From Jeotgalicoccus psychrophilus DSM 19085 (GTDB lineage: Bacteria > Bacillota > Bacilli > Staphylococcales > Salinicoccaceae), in NCBI RefSeq assembly GCF_000425845.1, contig NZ_AUEF01000010.1, positions 40,719-104,718 on the forward strand: a stretch of DNA of 64,000 bases. Direction: 5' to 3'. The notes under the pieces are model-generated. The model had not been told where the DNA came from. It made no database searches and worked only from the letters and a program-made list of their open reading frames with translations. Shown one piece after another: positions 34,302 through 43,231 of this stretch. Both the position numbers and the translations under genes were made by a program. The first letter of the stretch is position 1. Every line of letters starts with the position of its first letter.

Positions 34302-35141
34302 ATGAGTATAAACAGCTGGTCGAAAAACCTTGTGATGGAACATTGGCCAAAACGCGATTCTAATTCTCACAAAAGCAGTCACGGCAAAGTCGGGATTATT
34401 GCAGGCAGTGATTTAATGCCGGGAGCTGCAGCGCTTTCTGCGGGTGCGGCTGTGGAAAGCGGTGCGGGTTTAACGACTGTTAATACTGTCAGGTCTGTGA
34501 TTCCGATTGTTGCATCACATGTTCCTGAAGCGACATTTTACCACCGGCATGATGAGCTGAATGGTTTTCTTGAGGGTAAAGATGCAGTCGCAGCGGGGCC
34601 TGGTCTTGGACGTTTATCGGATGATATTATCGAAGATTTAATTACTAACTTTAACGGGCCGTTAGTTATTGATGCGGATGGGTTATATGAGCTGAACAGC
34701 CACGAGATGCTGATCAGAAAACGTGACAGCCCGTTAATCATTACACCCCATGTGGGAGAGATGGCACGGATTATTAATAAAGATATTGATTATGTTAATG
34801 ATAATCGCTATGAAGCGGCGAAGAATCTGGCGATGGATTACGGTATATATGTTGTGCTGAAAGGTCCAAAGACGATAGTTGCAGAACCGGACGGTATATT
34901 ATGGGTAAATCAGACGGGTAATTCAGGGCTTGCCAAAGGCGGAACAGGTGATGTTTTAACCGGCATGATTCTTGCTTTTATCGGCCAGAGTATAGACATT
35001 CAACCCGCAGTTTCAAATGCGGTGTACATGCATGGTTATGCTGCTGATTATTTAATTGAACACGGTGAAGCGATTGAAGCAGTAACAGCTTCAAAAGTAA
35101 CTAACGCTTTAAGTACATCATTTCAATCGATAATAAGTTAG
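34302..35141 (+). CDS. nnrD: ADP-dependent NAD(P)HX dehydratase
   Basis: 279 residues with a ribokinase-like YjeF C-domain: GKVGIIAGSDLMPGAAALSA, AVAAGPGLGR, LVIDADGLYEL, IITPHVGEMARI and GNSGLAKGGTGDVLTGMI. It repairs hydrated NADH and NADPH using ADP. The N-terminal epimerase domain found in fused YjeF proteins is absent, as in other Staphylococcaceae. GGAGG lies upstream of ATG, and the gene stands alone. Confidence 0.92.
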   Translation: MSINSWSKNLVMEHWPKRDSNSHKSSHGKVGIIAGSDLMPGAAALSAGAAVESGAGLTTVNTVRSVIPIVASHVPEATFYHRHDELNGFLEGKDAVAAGPGLGRLSDDIIEDLITNFNGPLVIDADGLYELNSHEMLIRKRDSPLIITPHVGEMARIINKDIDYVNDNRYEAAKNLAMDYGIYVVLKGPKTIVAEPDGILWVNQTGNSGLAKGGTGDVLTGMILAFIGQSIDIQPAVSNAVYMHGYAADYLIEHGEAIEAVTASKVTNALSTSFQSIIS

Positions 35142-35236
35142 AATAATCTAACTATTATAAAAATTGAATTGAAATAAGGCATTAATTACATTTATAATAC
35201 AGTTGTATCCAGAATAAATACAAAGGGGATTTATAT

Positions 35237-36178
35237 ATGAAGGAAAATATTTATGGCAACGTACCATGCTTTTTAGGTGCAGAAAATCTCGTTAAAAAAG
35301 GAACTTATGATACAGATGTAATTTTCTACGGCGCGCCTTTTGAAGGTGAAAGTACGTGGGGGGACTATACCGGTGTTGAACTTGGACCGAAACAGATTCG
35401 TTCTTCTTCAGCCCGTTACAGCGGTTACTTACCGGAACTCGATCATGTTGATGTAAATGAACATCTGACTTTCGGGGATGCCGGGGATATCCCGTTTGTA
35501 GCACATGATAACGAACAGTCTTACCAGAACATCGAAGATTTTTCTGCTGAACTATGGAAAACAGGTAAATTTCTCGTTGGTTTCGGCGGAGAACACGGTG
35601 TGACTTATCCGATATTGAAATCACTTGCTGACAGCGGCAAAAAAGTTGGGATTATTCATTTAGATGCACATTACGATAATATGCCGGATTATGAAGGTGA
35701 GATTTACGCCCGCAACACACCGTTTATGCGTTTGTATGAAACAGAAGGCGTCCGCAACGAGTCGATTATTCACACGGGAATTCACGGGCCGCGCAACAAA
35801 CCTGAAACAGGGCGTTATGCACAGGAGAACCGTGCGGTCACACTGACAATTAATGATATAAGAGAAGCAAAAGATTTACGTGCGTACGCAAAAGAGATCT
35901 ATGATATGGCTGCGAAAGATGTCGATGTAGTTTACTTATCAATTTGCAGTGACGTGCTGGATTTCGCATATAATCCAGGCGGTCCTGTAGATGGCAACGG
36001 TTTAACATCTTATGAGTTACTCACATTAATACACGAATTTGGCAAGCAGGGGCTCGTCGGTATGGATTACGTTGAAGTATACCCGATGATGGATGCTAAC
36101 CAGCACTCGGCTCATTTTGTCAGCTATGCAGTACTTTACGTTCTGGCAGGGCATTTAAAGCACATAGGAAAAATCTGA
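35237..36178 (+). CDS. Ureohydrolase (arginase/agmatinase) family protein with altered metal site
   Basis: 313 residues. The binuclear-metal motifs are GGEHG near 117, HLDAHYD near 142 and SICSDVLDF at 235-243, plus the downstream VEVYP glutamate. In the third motif the usual SxDxDxxDP is changed: the first aspartate is Cys237 and the proline after DVLD is phenylalanine. It may hydrolyse agmatine, guanidinobutyrate, formiminoglutamate or guanidine. An Nramp-like carrier gene follows by 19 nt and probably supplies substrate or metal. Family certain, substrate open. Confidence 0.82.
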   Translation: MKENIYGNVPCFLGAENLVKKGTYDTDVIFYGAPFEGESTWGDYTGVELGPKQIRSSSARYSGYLPELDHVDVNEHLTFGDAGDIPFVAHDNEQSYQNIEDFSAELWKTGKFLVGFGGEHGVTYPILKSLADSGKKVGIIHLDAHYDNMPDYEGEIYARNTPFMRLYETEGVRNESIIHTGIHGPRNKPETGRYAQENRAVTLTINDIREAKDLRAYAKEIYDMAAKDVDVVYLSICSDVLDFAYNPGGPVDGNGLTSYELLTLIHEFGKQGLVGMDYVEVYPMMDANQHSAHFVSYAVLYVLAGHLKHIGKI

Positions 36179-36197
36179 CTAAACAAGGGATGGGATC

Positions 36198-37421
36198 TTG
36201 ATGAACAGATTTAAAGAAATATTAAAAGCTTTAGGGCCCGGAATGGTTATTACAGCTTCTTTTATCGGTCCGGGAACAGTGACAACAATGACGCGTGCCG
36301 GAGCCGGATTTGGCTACAGTATATTATGGGCGGTTATATTTTCAGTGATTGCCACAATCGTGCTGCAGGAAATGATTATCCGACTGGCTCTCGTTACAAG
36401 ACGCGGTCTAGGGGAAGCAATTTACGATTTATTTAATAATACACTAGGGAAATTTCTTGTCGTGTGGATTTCTATGATTGCAGTTGCAATCGGCTGTGCG
36501 GCATACATGAGCGGGGATTTACTTGGGACATCACTTGGTCTTGGTTATCTGCTCGGTATCCCTACAAATATACTTGCACCGATTGTCGGTGTAATAATAT
36601 TAACAATTGGTTTACTCGGAAGTTACAAAGTTATTGAAAAAATTATGCTCGGTTTAATGATAATTATGGGAGCGACATTTATTACGACTATGTTCCTCGT
36701 TAAACCGGACTGGAGTGAAGTGTTCGGCGGTGCATTCATTCCGTCTATTCCGGACGGTTCGATTATTATGGTAATTGCGTTAATCGGTACGACGGTTGTT
36801 CCGTATAACTTCTTCCTGCATGCAACGGCTGTGCACGAACGTTTTGACGGATTAAAAGATTTAACTCTGGCACGCTGGGATACAATTATCTCGATTACTA
36901 TCGGAGGTATTATTTCAGGTGCGATTCTAATTTCTGCAGGAACGTTAATTTACGGCCAGGAAGTTGATAATGTCGTTGCACTTGCAGGACCGCTTGTCCC
37001 AATACTTGGCGATGTATGGGCGCCAATATTTATTAGTATTGGTTTGTTTGCTGCAGGTTTCTCATCTGCACTGGCCTCACCGATGGGTGCGGCAGCAACA
37101 GTCAGCTCTTTCTTTAAATGGGAAGGCGGCATGAAGAATAAGAAATTTAAAATGATCTTCGGTCTGGTTATTTTGATTGGTGTAGTTACATCAGCAATCG
37201 GTTTTGAGCCGCTTGAAGTCATTCTGCTCGCTCAGGCATTAAACGGTGTTATTCTGCCGCTGATTGCGATTCTGATTTATATTATCGTTAATAAAAAAGG
37301 ACTTATGGGCAAACATAAAAACGGTCCTATTTTTAACGTTATCGGATTTCTTGTTGTCGCAGTCGTCTCATTCTTAGGAATTTACAGTATGGTTGACGCA
37401 GTCACAGCCTTTTTCGGATAA
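36198..37421 (+). CDS. Nramp-related transporter lacking the DPGN metal motif
   Basis: 407 residues, about 11 transmembrane helices. The Nramp fold is clear (ILKALGPGMVITASFIGPG, then GFGYSILWAVIFS, and VPYNFFLHATAVHER). The TM1 metal motif DPGN is replaced by GPGT, and the TM6 MPHN by VPYN, so canonical manganese or iron coordination is unlikely. Relatives with such changes carry magnesium, other ions or possibly organic substrates. Pairing with the atypical ureohydrolase hints at uptake of its substrate, but that is inference. Confidence 0.8.
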   Translation: MMNRFKEILKALGPGMVITASFIGPGTVTTMTRAGAGFGYSILWAVIFSVIATIVLQEMIIRLALVTRRGLGEAIYDLFNNTLGKFLVVWISMIAVAIGCAAYMSGDLLGTSLGLGYLLGIPTNILAPIVGVIILTIGLLGSYKVIEKIMLGLMIIMGATFITTMFLVKPDWSEVFGGAFIPSIPDGSIIMVIALIGTTVVPYNFFLHATAVHERFDGLKDLTLARWDTIISITIGGIISGAILISAGTLIYGQEVDNVVALAGPLVPILGDVWAPIFISIGLFAAGFSSALASPMGAAATVSSFFKWEGGMKNKKFKMIFGLVILIGVVTSAIGFEPLEVILLAQALNGVILPLIAILIYIIVNKKGLMGKHKNGPIFNVIGFLVVAVVSFLGIYSMVDAVTAFFG

Positions 37422-37431
37422 ATAAATTATC

Positions 37432-37459
37432 AATGACTCCGGTGACGGGGTCATTTTTT
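37432..37459 (+). terminator. Terminator after the Nramp-like gene
   Basis: AATGAC-CC / GG-GTCATT stem with a TTTTTT tail. Confidence 0.75.
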
Positions 37460-37532
37460 ATAAAATTGCTTTCATTAAGTATCCTGTTTAAAATGGATAG
37501 AATTATACATATAAATAAGGAGAGAGACAGAT

Positions 37533-38303
37533 ATGAATATTGGGTTAGTAGGTTCAGGTACAATAGGACAATATTTGTTAAAAAACATTAATAAAAACAG
37601 CAATGGTGATTTAAATATAACGAGCGTATTCGTAAGAAATTACGATAAATATAAACACCTTGAGGAACAATATAATGTAGAACTATTCACAGATTTAAGT
37701 GAATTTCTTGCAGCAGACATGGATATTGTTGTTGAAGCGGCTAACGTTGAGACAAGTAAAGAACTGCTGCCTGACATTATCAAAATAAAAGACACGATGC
37801 TCATTAGTATCGGTGCACTTGCTGATGAAGCTTTACTTAAAACAGTATCAGCAAAAGACAGCAAAACACTGCATCTGCCCTCAGGCGGGATTGGCGGCCT
37901 TGATCTAGTTCAAAATGCGAGAGCGCTCGGCAATCTGGACAAAGTCACTTTAACGACGCGTAAGCCGGCAGCTTCACTTATTGATGAAGCGGTTGCTGTT
38001 GAAACAGTAGTCTTTGAAGGAAAAGCTGGAGATGCAATCGATAAATTTCCGAAGAACATGAATATCTCGATTATTTTATCACTGGCAGGATTAGGTATTG
38101 ATAAGACAAACGTCGTGCTGATTGCAGACCCAGCAGCTGATAAAAATACGCATACTATTAATATATCAGGCGGATTTGGTGATGCAGAGCTGACAATCAG
38201 CAACAATCCGCTGCCGGAAAATCCGAAAACAAGTGCTCTGGCAGCGTTGAGTGTCTACGCCACACTTGAAAGAATGTCTGGAAACGTTAAAATCGGCAAT
38301 TAA
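37533..38303 (+). CDS. nadX: Aspartate dehydrogenase-family protein
   Basis: 256 residues. A Rossmann motif GLVGSGTIGQYLL opens the protein; VVEAANVETSKE and HLPSGGIGGLDLVQNAR match the aspartate dehydrogenase/DUF108 family. It forms iminoaspartate from aspartate with NAD(P), usually feeding NAD synthesis. No nadA or nadC adjoins it here, so a general aspartate role is possible. GGAGAGA precedes the ATG. The stop codon lies within the palindrome at 38300-38323. Confidence 0.82.
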   Translation: MNIGLVGSGTIGQYLLKNINKNSNGDLNITSVFVRNYDKYKHLEEQYNVELFTDLSEFLAADMDIVVEAANVETSKELLPDIIKIKDTMLISIGALADEALLKTVSAKDSKTLHLPSGGIGGLDLVQNARALGNLDKVTLTTRKPAASLIDEAVAVETVVFEGKAGDAIDKFPKNMNISIILSLAGLGIDKTNVVLIADPAADKNTHTINISGGFGDAELTISNNPLPENPKTSALAALSVYATLERMSGNVKIGN

Positions 38304-38323
38304 CATGACAAATGTCATGTTAA
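38300..38323. promoter_or_regulatory. Perfect palindrome, candidate DesR operator
   Basis: TTAACATGACA, AA, TGTCATGTTAA: 11-bp arms. It lies about 82 bp before the desaturase ATG and has no T-tail, so an operator is likelier than a terminator. A looser TGACA/TAGTC pair follows at about 38329-38341. Confidence 0.6.
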
Positions 38324-38404
38324 TTTACTGACAGTTTAGTCTATATCCAAAAGTCTTTATCGCTCATAATATTAAGTGAATAGATAGGGAAAAGAGGAAT
38401 GCAT

Positions 38405-39430
38405 ATGACTAAAGAAAAACAGGCGGCACTGAGAAAAAGTGTAATGCCCTATGCAAAATCACAAACTAAGACGAGTGTCATACAGCTGCTGAACACGATA
38501 TTGCCATTCTTTATACTATGGTTTTTAGCTTATCAGTCACTAAGTGTTTCATTCTGGCTGAGCTTACCATTTTCAATCCTGGCAGCAGGATTTATGATTC
38601 GTTCATTTATTATTTTCCACGACTGCACGCACGGATCATTCTTTAAAAACAAAAAATTAAATAATTTCTTCGGAAATGTAACCGGAGTTATTACACATTT
38701 CGCTTATGAAAAATGGAAAAAAGAACATGCGATTCACCACGCAACAAGCGGTAACTTAGATAAACGCGGTGTTGGTGATATTTGGGTTATGACAGTAAAA
38801 GAATATGAAGAAGCAAGCAAATGGGAAAGATTCCAATACCGTTTATACCGTAATCCGGTTGTTTTATTCGGTTTCGGCCCGCTTTACTTATTCTTAATTG
38901 CAAATCGTGTTAACCGTAAAGCAGCGAAACGCCAGGAACGTATTAACACACACGTTCTTACATTAATTATTGTTTCGATTTACTTACTTATCGGATTTAC
39001 TTTAGGCTGGCACGTATTGCTTATGGTGCAGCTGCCGATTATTTACATCGCAGGTATGGCAGGGATCTGGTTATTCTACGTTCAGCATCAGTTTGAAGAT
39101 TCATATTTTGAAAATGAATCAGAATGGGATTTCGTAAAAGCTGCGGTAGACGGCAGTTCTTATTACAAACTTCCAGCATGGCTTGAATGGATGACAGGCA
39201 GTATCGGTTACCATCACGTGCATCACTTAGCGCCGCGTGTACCGAACTATCATTTAGAAGAAGCACATGAAAACACGCCGCCTCTTCACCAAGCGACGAC
39301 AATTACATTAAAAACAAGTTTAGAATCGATAAAGTTCCGTCTTTACGACGAAGAGAGCAATACGTTCATTACGTTTAAAAAGATGAAGGAACGTCTGGCA
39401 GTTAAGACTGCAGAGAACACTACTGCATAA
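38405..39430 (+). CDS. des: Membrane fatty-acid (acyl-lipid) desaturase
   Basis: 341 residues from the ATG at 38405, seven bases after AAAGAGG; an ATG at 38399 is too close to the ribosome binding site. Three histidine boxes are present: HDCTHGSF near 77, HAIHHATSG near 110 and HHVHHLAPRVPNYH near 270, with four hydrophobic helices. It introduces a double bond into membrane lipid acyl chains, raising fluidity in the cold. DesK and DesR homologues follow directly, as in Bacillus. Confidence 0.93.
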   Translation: MTKEKQAALRKSVMPYAKSQTKTSVIQLLNTILPFFILWFLAYQSLSVSFWLSLPFSILAAGFMIRSFIIFHDCTHGSFFKNKKLNNFFGNVTGVITHFAYEKWKKEHAIHHATSGNLDKRGVGDIWVMTVKEYEEASKWERFQYRLYRNPVVLFGFGPLYLFLIANRVNRKAAKRQERINTHVLTLIIVSIYLLIGFTLGWHVLLMVQLPIIYIAGMAGIWLFYVQHQFEDSYFENESEWDFVKAAVDGSSYYKLPAWLEWMTGSIGYHHVHHLAPRVPNYHLEEAHENTPPLHQATTITLKTSLESIKFRLYDEESNTFITFKKMKERLAVKTAENTTA

Positions 39431-39534
39431 TAAGAAATATCAGCATCCTCCTATGTATAATAGGGGGATGTTTCATCTCTAGAGACCGTATTTGATATAA
39501 TGGGCTGAACAGCAGAGTGAAGGGGCGAATGAAG

Positions 39535-40656
39535 ATGAAAGATTGGTATCATATTTTCCCGTCAAATACGGGGTTAAGTCTTTATATATGGATTATTTTT
39601 TGTGTGCTGCCATTTTATTTTATCTTTCGTGCGACCTCGCTCAGTGAAATAATAACCGGTATTGTAACGACATTAATATTCTTTGCGGTATATTGGCTGA
39701 CATTTAATTCAAAAGGTGCACTAGTATATATCGGTGTCAGTATCCAAATTATTATTAATATAATAATGACGATATTATTCAGCTACGTGTATTTTGCATT
39801 GTTCATTGCAATTTATATCGGCAATATTAGAAATAAAGCGGGCTTCATTACGATGTATGTACTGTTACTGGTCACAACAGTTTTGGCGATAGTATACGCA
39901 TCGTTCTTTAACTATATGATTTTATTAACCCATCTTCCTTTTCTGATTATGACTATACTTGGAATTATACTGATTCCTCTGAATAAGCGCAGCCGGATAA
40001 AGCAGGATGAACTGGAAAATCAGCTGGAAGATGCTAATCAGCAAATAGCAGAACTTGCAATTAAAGAGGAACGTCACCGTATTGCAAGGGATCTGCATGA
40101 TACTCTAGGTCAGAGGCTGTCGATGATTGGTCTTAAAAGTGACCTGTCACGCAAGCTTATCGATAAAAATCCTGAGCAGGCGAAAAAAGAACTGCAGGAT
40201 ATTCAGGATACTGCACGTCATGCGTTGAAAGAAGTTCGTGAAATGATCAGTGATATGAAACGGGTCAGTTTTACGGAAGAGCTGAAACATACGCAGCTGA
40301 TTTTGGACACAGTTGAAATTAAGCATGCAGAAACGATAGAAGCAGACTTTAAAAATATACCTGTATTAATAGAAAACGTCCTCAGCATGTGTTTAAAAGA
40401 ATCGGTGACAAATATTTTAAAACACAGTAATGCAACAGAATGCATGATTATTCTGACAGAATCTGAAAAAGATATATTTTTAAAAATATCCGATAATGGA
40501 ACCGGCACAGCCGGTTTTAATTACGGCAACGGTCTGCAGGGCATGAAAGAACGTCTGGAGTTTGTTAACGGCGAGTCTCATATCCACAACTCGGATAGCG
40601 GGTTTGAAGTAAATATGACAGTGCCGAAAGTGCTAAGACAAATAGAGGAGGGATAG
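39535..40656 (+). CDS. desK: Thermosensor histidine kinase DesK
   Basis: 373 residues from the ATG at 39535, nine bases after AAGGGG; upstream GTG and ATG codons have worse spacing. There are four to five N-terminal transmembrane helices, then a coiled linker (KQDELENQLEDANQQIAEL). The HisKA_3 motif RIARDLHDTLGQ places the phospho-accepting histidine at residue 188, and the ATPase domain has NGTGTAG and GNGLQGMKERL. DesK senses membrane order and phosphorylates DesR. One base separates its stop from desR. Confidence 0.92.
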   Translation: MKDWYHIFPSNTGLSLYIWIIFCVLPFYFIFRATSLSEIITGIVTTLIFFAVYWLTFNSKGALVYIGVSIQIIINIIMTILFSYVYFALFIAIYIGNIRNKAGFITMYVLLLVTTVLAIVYASFFNYMILLTHLPFLIMTILGIILIPLNKRSRIKQDELENQLEDANQQIAELAIKEERHRIARDLHDTLGQRLSMIGLKSDLSRKLIDKNPEQAKKELQDIQDTARHALKEVREMISDMKRVSFTEELKHTQLILDTVEIKHAETIEADFKNIPVLIENVLSMCLKESVTNILKHSNATECMIILTESEKDIFLKISDNGTGTAGFNYGNGLQGMKERLEFVNGESHIHNSDSGFEVNMTVPKVLRQIEEG

Positions 40657-40657
40657 G

Positions 40658-41257
40658 ATGATTAGAATTGTGCTGGCTGAAGATCAAAATTTATTATTAA
40701 GTGCGCTCAGCTCGCTGCTTAATCTGGAAGAAGATATTTCAGTGGTAGGTATGGCAGGGAATGGCAGAGATGCACTTAAACTTGTTGAAGAAGAGCAGCC
40801 TGATATTTGTTTAATGGATATTGAAATGCCGGTAATGACAGGACTGGACGCGGCAGAAGAGCTGACAGAGACAGACTGCAAAGTGATTATACTGACAACC
40901 TATGCGAGACCGGGATATTTTGAGCGTGCCAAAAAAGCACAGGTCAGCGGCTATCTGCTGAAAGATACGCCGAGTGAGACATTGGCAGAGTCCATCAGAC
41001 AGATTATGACCGGGAAACGTATTTACTCTCCTGAACTCATCGACATCGCTTTTGAAACCGAAAATCCTTTATCATCGAGAGAGATTGAAATTGTCCAGCT
41101 GCTTGCGGATGGAAAAACGACGAAATCCATTGCAGAAGAACTGCATTTATCGAATGGTACGATCAGGAATTACGTATCAATTGTACTGGATAAGCTGCAT
41201 GTAACGAACAGAATTGAAGCCATCAGGAAAGCGCTGGATAAAGGCTGGTTAAAATGA
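40658..41257 (+). CDS. desR: NarL/FixJ-type response regulator DesR
   Basis: 199 residues. The receiver domain has AEDQ near 7-10, the phospho-acceptor Asp54 in CLMDIEMP, and Lys103 in YLLKDTPS. The LuxR-type helix-turn-helix is at 135-190 (LSSREIEIVQLLADGKTTKSIAEELHLS). DesR-P activates des in the cold; the palindrome at 38300 is the obvious target. GAGGAGGGATAGG precedes the ATG, overlapping the end of desK. Confidence 0.92.
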   Translation: MIRIVLAEDQNLLLSALSSLLNLEEDISVVGMAGNGRDALKLVEEEQPDICLMDIEMPVMTGLDAAEELTETDCKVIILTTYARPGYFERAKKAQVSGYLLKDTPSETLAESIRQIMTGKRIYSPELIDIAFETENPLSSREIEIVQLLADGKTTKSIAEELHLSNGTIRNYVSIVLDKLHVTNRIEAIRKALDKGWLK

Positions 41258-41258
41258 A

Positions 41259-41300
41259 AAGCAGTCTCTCTGATTAAATTTCAGGAGACTGCTTTTCATC
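41259..41300. terminator. Bidirectional terminator after desR
   Basis: AAAAGCAGTCTC..TGA / TCA..GAGACTGCTTTT; it overlaps the 3' end of the convergent VOC-protein gene. Confidence 0.8.
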
Positions 41301-41819
41301 TGGTATAAATACTTCTGCCTCACTGTATTCGGGGTAATAATAGCCTTCCGGCAATGTCTGCAGTTCGATTAAACTGCCCCATGGAGTCTTAAAGTAAACT
41401 GTGCCGTTACCCTCTGTATCCTCATAGCGGGTATTTGCGTGAATATTCGACAGCGGCTGGCCGCCAGCTTCCTTCATTTGCTCATATGATTTTTTAATAT
41501 CATCTGTGTAAAAGGAAAGATGTGTATAGCCGTAATCTTCCAAGCTTAACGGTGTTCTTGAGCTCACATTAAAGAACTGGAACATTTCTATGTTCGGACC
41601 CTTGCCGATAGTCAGCATTCTCTTTTTGACTATATATGACTCTTCGGGAATACCGAGCAGCTTTTCAACTAAAGGTCCGCCTCTCGGGCGGTCTTTAAGT
41701 GTTTGTGAATCATAAGCAATTTTTGCACCAAGTCCTTTTTTAAAAAACTCAGTTGCTGTTTCAATATCGGGAACAGTCATTCCAATATGATTCATACCTC
41801 GTATTAAACCCACGCTCAT
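41274..41819 (-). CDS. VOC-superfamily (glyoxalase/dioxygenase-like) protein
   Basis: About 181 residues. The frame extends further upstream, but homology begins at GLIRGMNHIGMTVPDIETATEFF. ATG at 41819 or GTG at 41813 are both possible; the GTG has the better distance to AAGGAG. Paired beta-alpha-beta-beta-beta units carry HIGMTV, MLTIGKGPNIEMFQF, THLSFYTDD and WGSLIELQ metal-ligand positions. Function could be a lyase, a dioxygenase or resistance; it is unassigned. The next gene is divergent. Confidence 0.8.
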   Translation of the reverse strand: MSVGLIRGMNHIGMTVPDIETATEFFKKGLGAKIAYDSQTLKDRPRGGPLVEKLLGIPEESYIVKKRMLTIGKGPNIEMFQFFNVSSRTPLSLEDYGYTHLSFYTDDIKKSYEQMKEAGGQPLSNIHANTRYEDTEGNGTVYFKTPWGSLIELQTLPEGYYYPEYSEAEVFIPDEKQSPEI

Positions 41820-41936
41820 CACTCCTTCATCGAAAAATGTCTTACTTATGTATTCCCTTCTTTGACAAGCTTTTAAACCTGTATGAGGCACATATCTTGC
41901 CAGTCACCGGTTATGATAATATAATACATCTACATT

Positions 41937-41955
41937 TGTCTGTATGCTGCAGACA
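41937..41955. promoter_or_regulatory. Inverted repeat before the LLM-class oxidoreductase gene
   Basis: TGTCTG, 7-nt spacer, CAGACA, located 27 bp before the GTG start, between divergent genes. Confidence 0.35.
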
Positions 41956-41981
41956 GAAAAACTTAAGGGAGGTGATTATAC

Positions 41982-42953
41982 GTGGCACAATTTCAAGAAC
42001 ATAAAGGTTTCAAACGAATGTTTAAAGAAGACAAGCTGACACTGGGTTTAGGTTTTCCTCTGGAAGCTTACAAAGGCAGTTTTCCGAAGATGAATCTCGA
42101 GGAGCAGATGATGCTTGCAAAGCAGGCTGAAGATTACGGTTTTGCTGCTTTAACGGTTCGGGATGCACCGCTGTATGATCCGAACTTCGGTGATGTCGGC
42201 GGGCTTTATGACCCGTTTATGTTTTTAACATATGCAGCAGCACATACTAAAAGTATCGCGCTGACGACCGGCAGCATAGTAACTACATTGAGGCATCCTT
42301 TTCATACGGCAAAATCTGCTGCAACGCTTGACAGTATTTCAGGGCAGCGCTTTGTAATGGGCGTAGCAACAGGTGACCGGCAGATAGAATTTCCGGTATT
42401 CAAAGTAGACCGTGAAAATAAAGGTGAGCTGTTCAGAGAGTCCATTACTGTAATGAAACAGCTGTGGCAGGAAGAATTCCCGAGCATACAAACAGAACGT
42501 ACAAACTTAACTGAAGGCGATGTTGTTCCTAAACCTGAAATGGGGAGTATTCCTGTATTCGGTACAGGTTACAGCAGCCAGACGATAGAGTGGCTTGCGG
42601 AACATACAGACGGCTGGATGTTTTATCCGCAGGAGTTAAAAAAACAAAAAGCACTAATAAATAAATGGCGCGGTTTAACTGAAGAATTTAAACCATTTAC
42701 CCAGCCTCTGATGATTGATTTGTCTGAGCGTGCAAATGAAGCGCCGAAAACGTTGGAAACAGGATTCAGAGCGGGACGAAATTTTTTAATAGATTATTTA
42801 AACGCATATCAGGAAGCGGGCGTTAATCATATGACTGTCGCGCTTAAAGACAGCAGTCGTCCGGCGGCAGAAGTAATTCAGGAACTTGGAGAATTTGTTG
42901 TACCGAAGTTTCCTGTTAACAGAGAACAGAAATTTACATTTTTTAATCAATAA
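41982..42953 (+). CDS. LLM-class flavin-dependent oxidoreductase
   Basis: 323 residues from GTG, with AAGGGAGGTGA upstream. TIM-barrel luciferase-like fold: LTLGLGFPLEAY, LTTGSIVTTLRHPFHTAKSAATLD, and RFVMGVATGDR. It uses reduced FMN or F420-like flavin for monooxygenation or reduction; the substrate is unknown. It is co-transcribed with a DUF896 gene 18 nt downstream and divergent from a VOC protein. Confidence 0.87.
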   Translation: MAQFQEHKGFKRMFKEDKLTLGLGFPLEAYKGSFPKMNLEEQMMLAKQAEDYGFAALTVRDAPLYDPNFGDVGGLYDPFMFLTYAAAHTKSIALTTGSIVTTLRHPFHTAKSAATLDSISGQRFVMGVATGDRQIEFPVFKVDRENKGELFRESITVMKQLWQEEFPSIQTERTNLTEGDVVPKPEMGSIPVFGTGYSSQTIEWLAEHTDGWMFYPQELKKQKALINKWRGLTEEFKPFTQPLMIDLSERANEAPKTLETGFRAGRNFLIDYLNAYQEAGVNHMTVALKDSSRPAAEVIQELGEFVVPKFPVNREQKFTFFNQ

Positions 42954-42971
42954 AAGAAAGCAGGATCAAAT

Positions 42972-43202
42972 ATGATTGCAGGATTAGATAGAATAAATGA
43001 ATTAGCAAAAATACAAAAAACGGTGGGTCTGACTGAAGAAGAAAAGCGGGAGCAGAAAGTCTTAAGAGAAGATTACCTTCGTCAAATCAGAGGACAGGTA
43101 CTGGATTCCTTTTCAGGACTGACAGTTGTGGATCCGCTTGGAAATGATGTTACACCAGAAAAATTAAAAGAAGAACAAGCTAAAAAAAGACAAGATAAAT
43201 AA
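42972..43202 (+). CDS. DUF896-family protein (YnzC-like)
   Basis: 76 residues forming a three-helix bundle: LDRINELAKIQKTVGLTEEE, EQKVLREDYLRQIRGQVLDSF, then VVDPLGNDVTPEKL and a basic tail. Bacillus YnzC is SOS-linked, but no LexA box is visible here. GCAGGA lies upstream of ATG. A terminator follows directly. Confidence 0.88.
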   Translation: MIAGLDRINELAKIQKTVGLTEEEKREQKVLREDYLRQIRGQVLDSFSGLTVVDPLGNDVTPEKLKEEQAKKRQDK

Positions 43203-43230
43203 AAAGCAGCGGATCTCCGCTGCTTTTTTT
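43203..43230 (+). terminator. Terminator after the DUF896 gene
   Basis: AAAAGCAGCGGA, short loop, TCCGCTGCTTTTTTT. Confidence 0.85.
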
Positions 43231-43231
43231 G

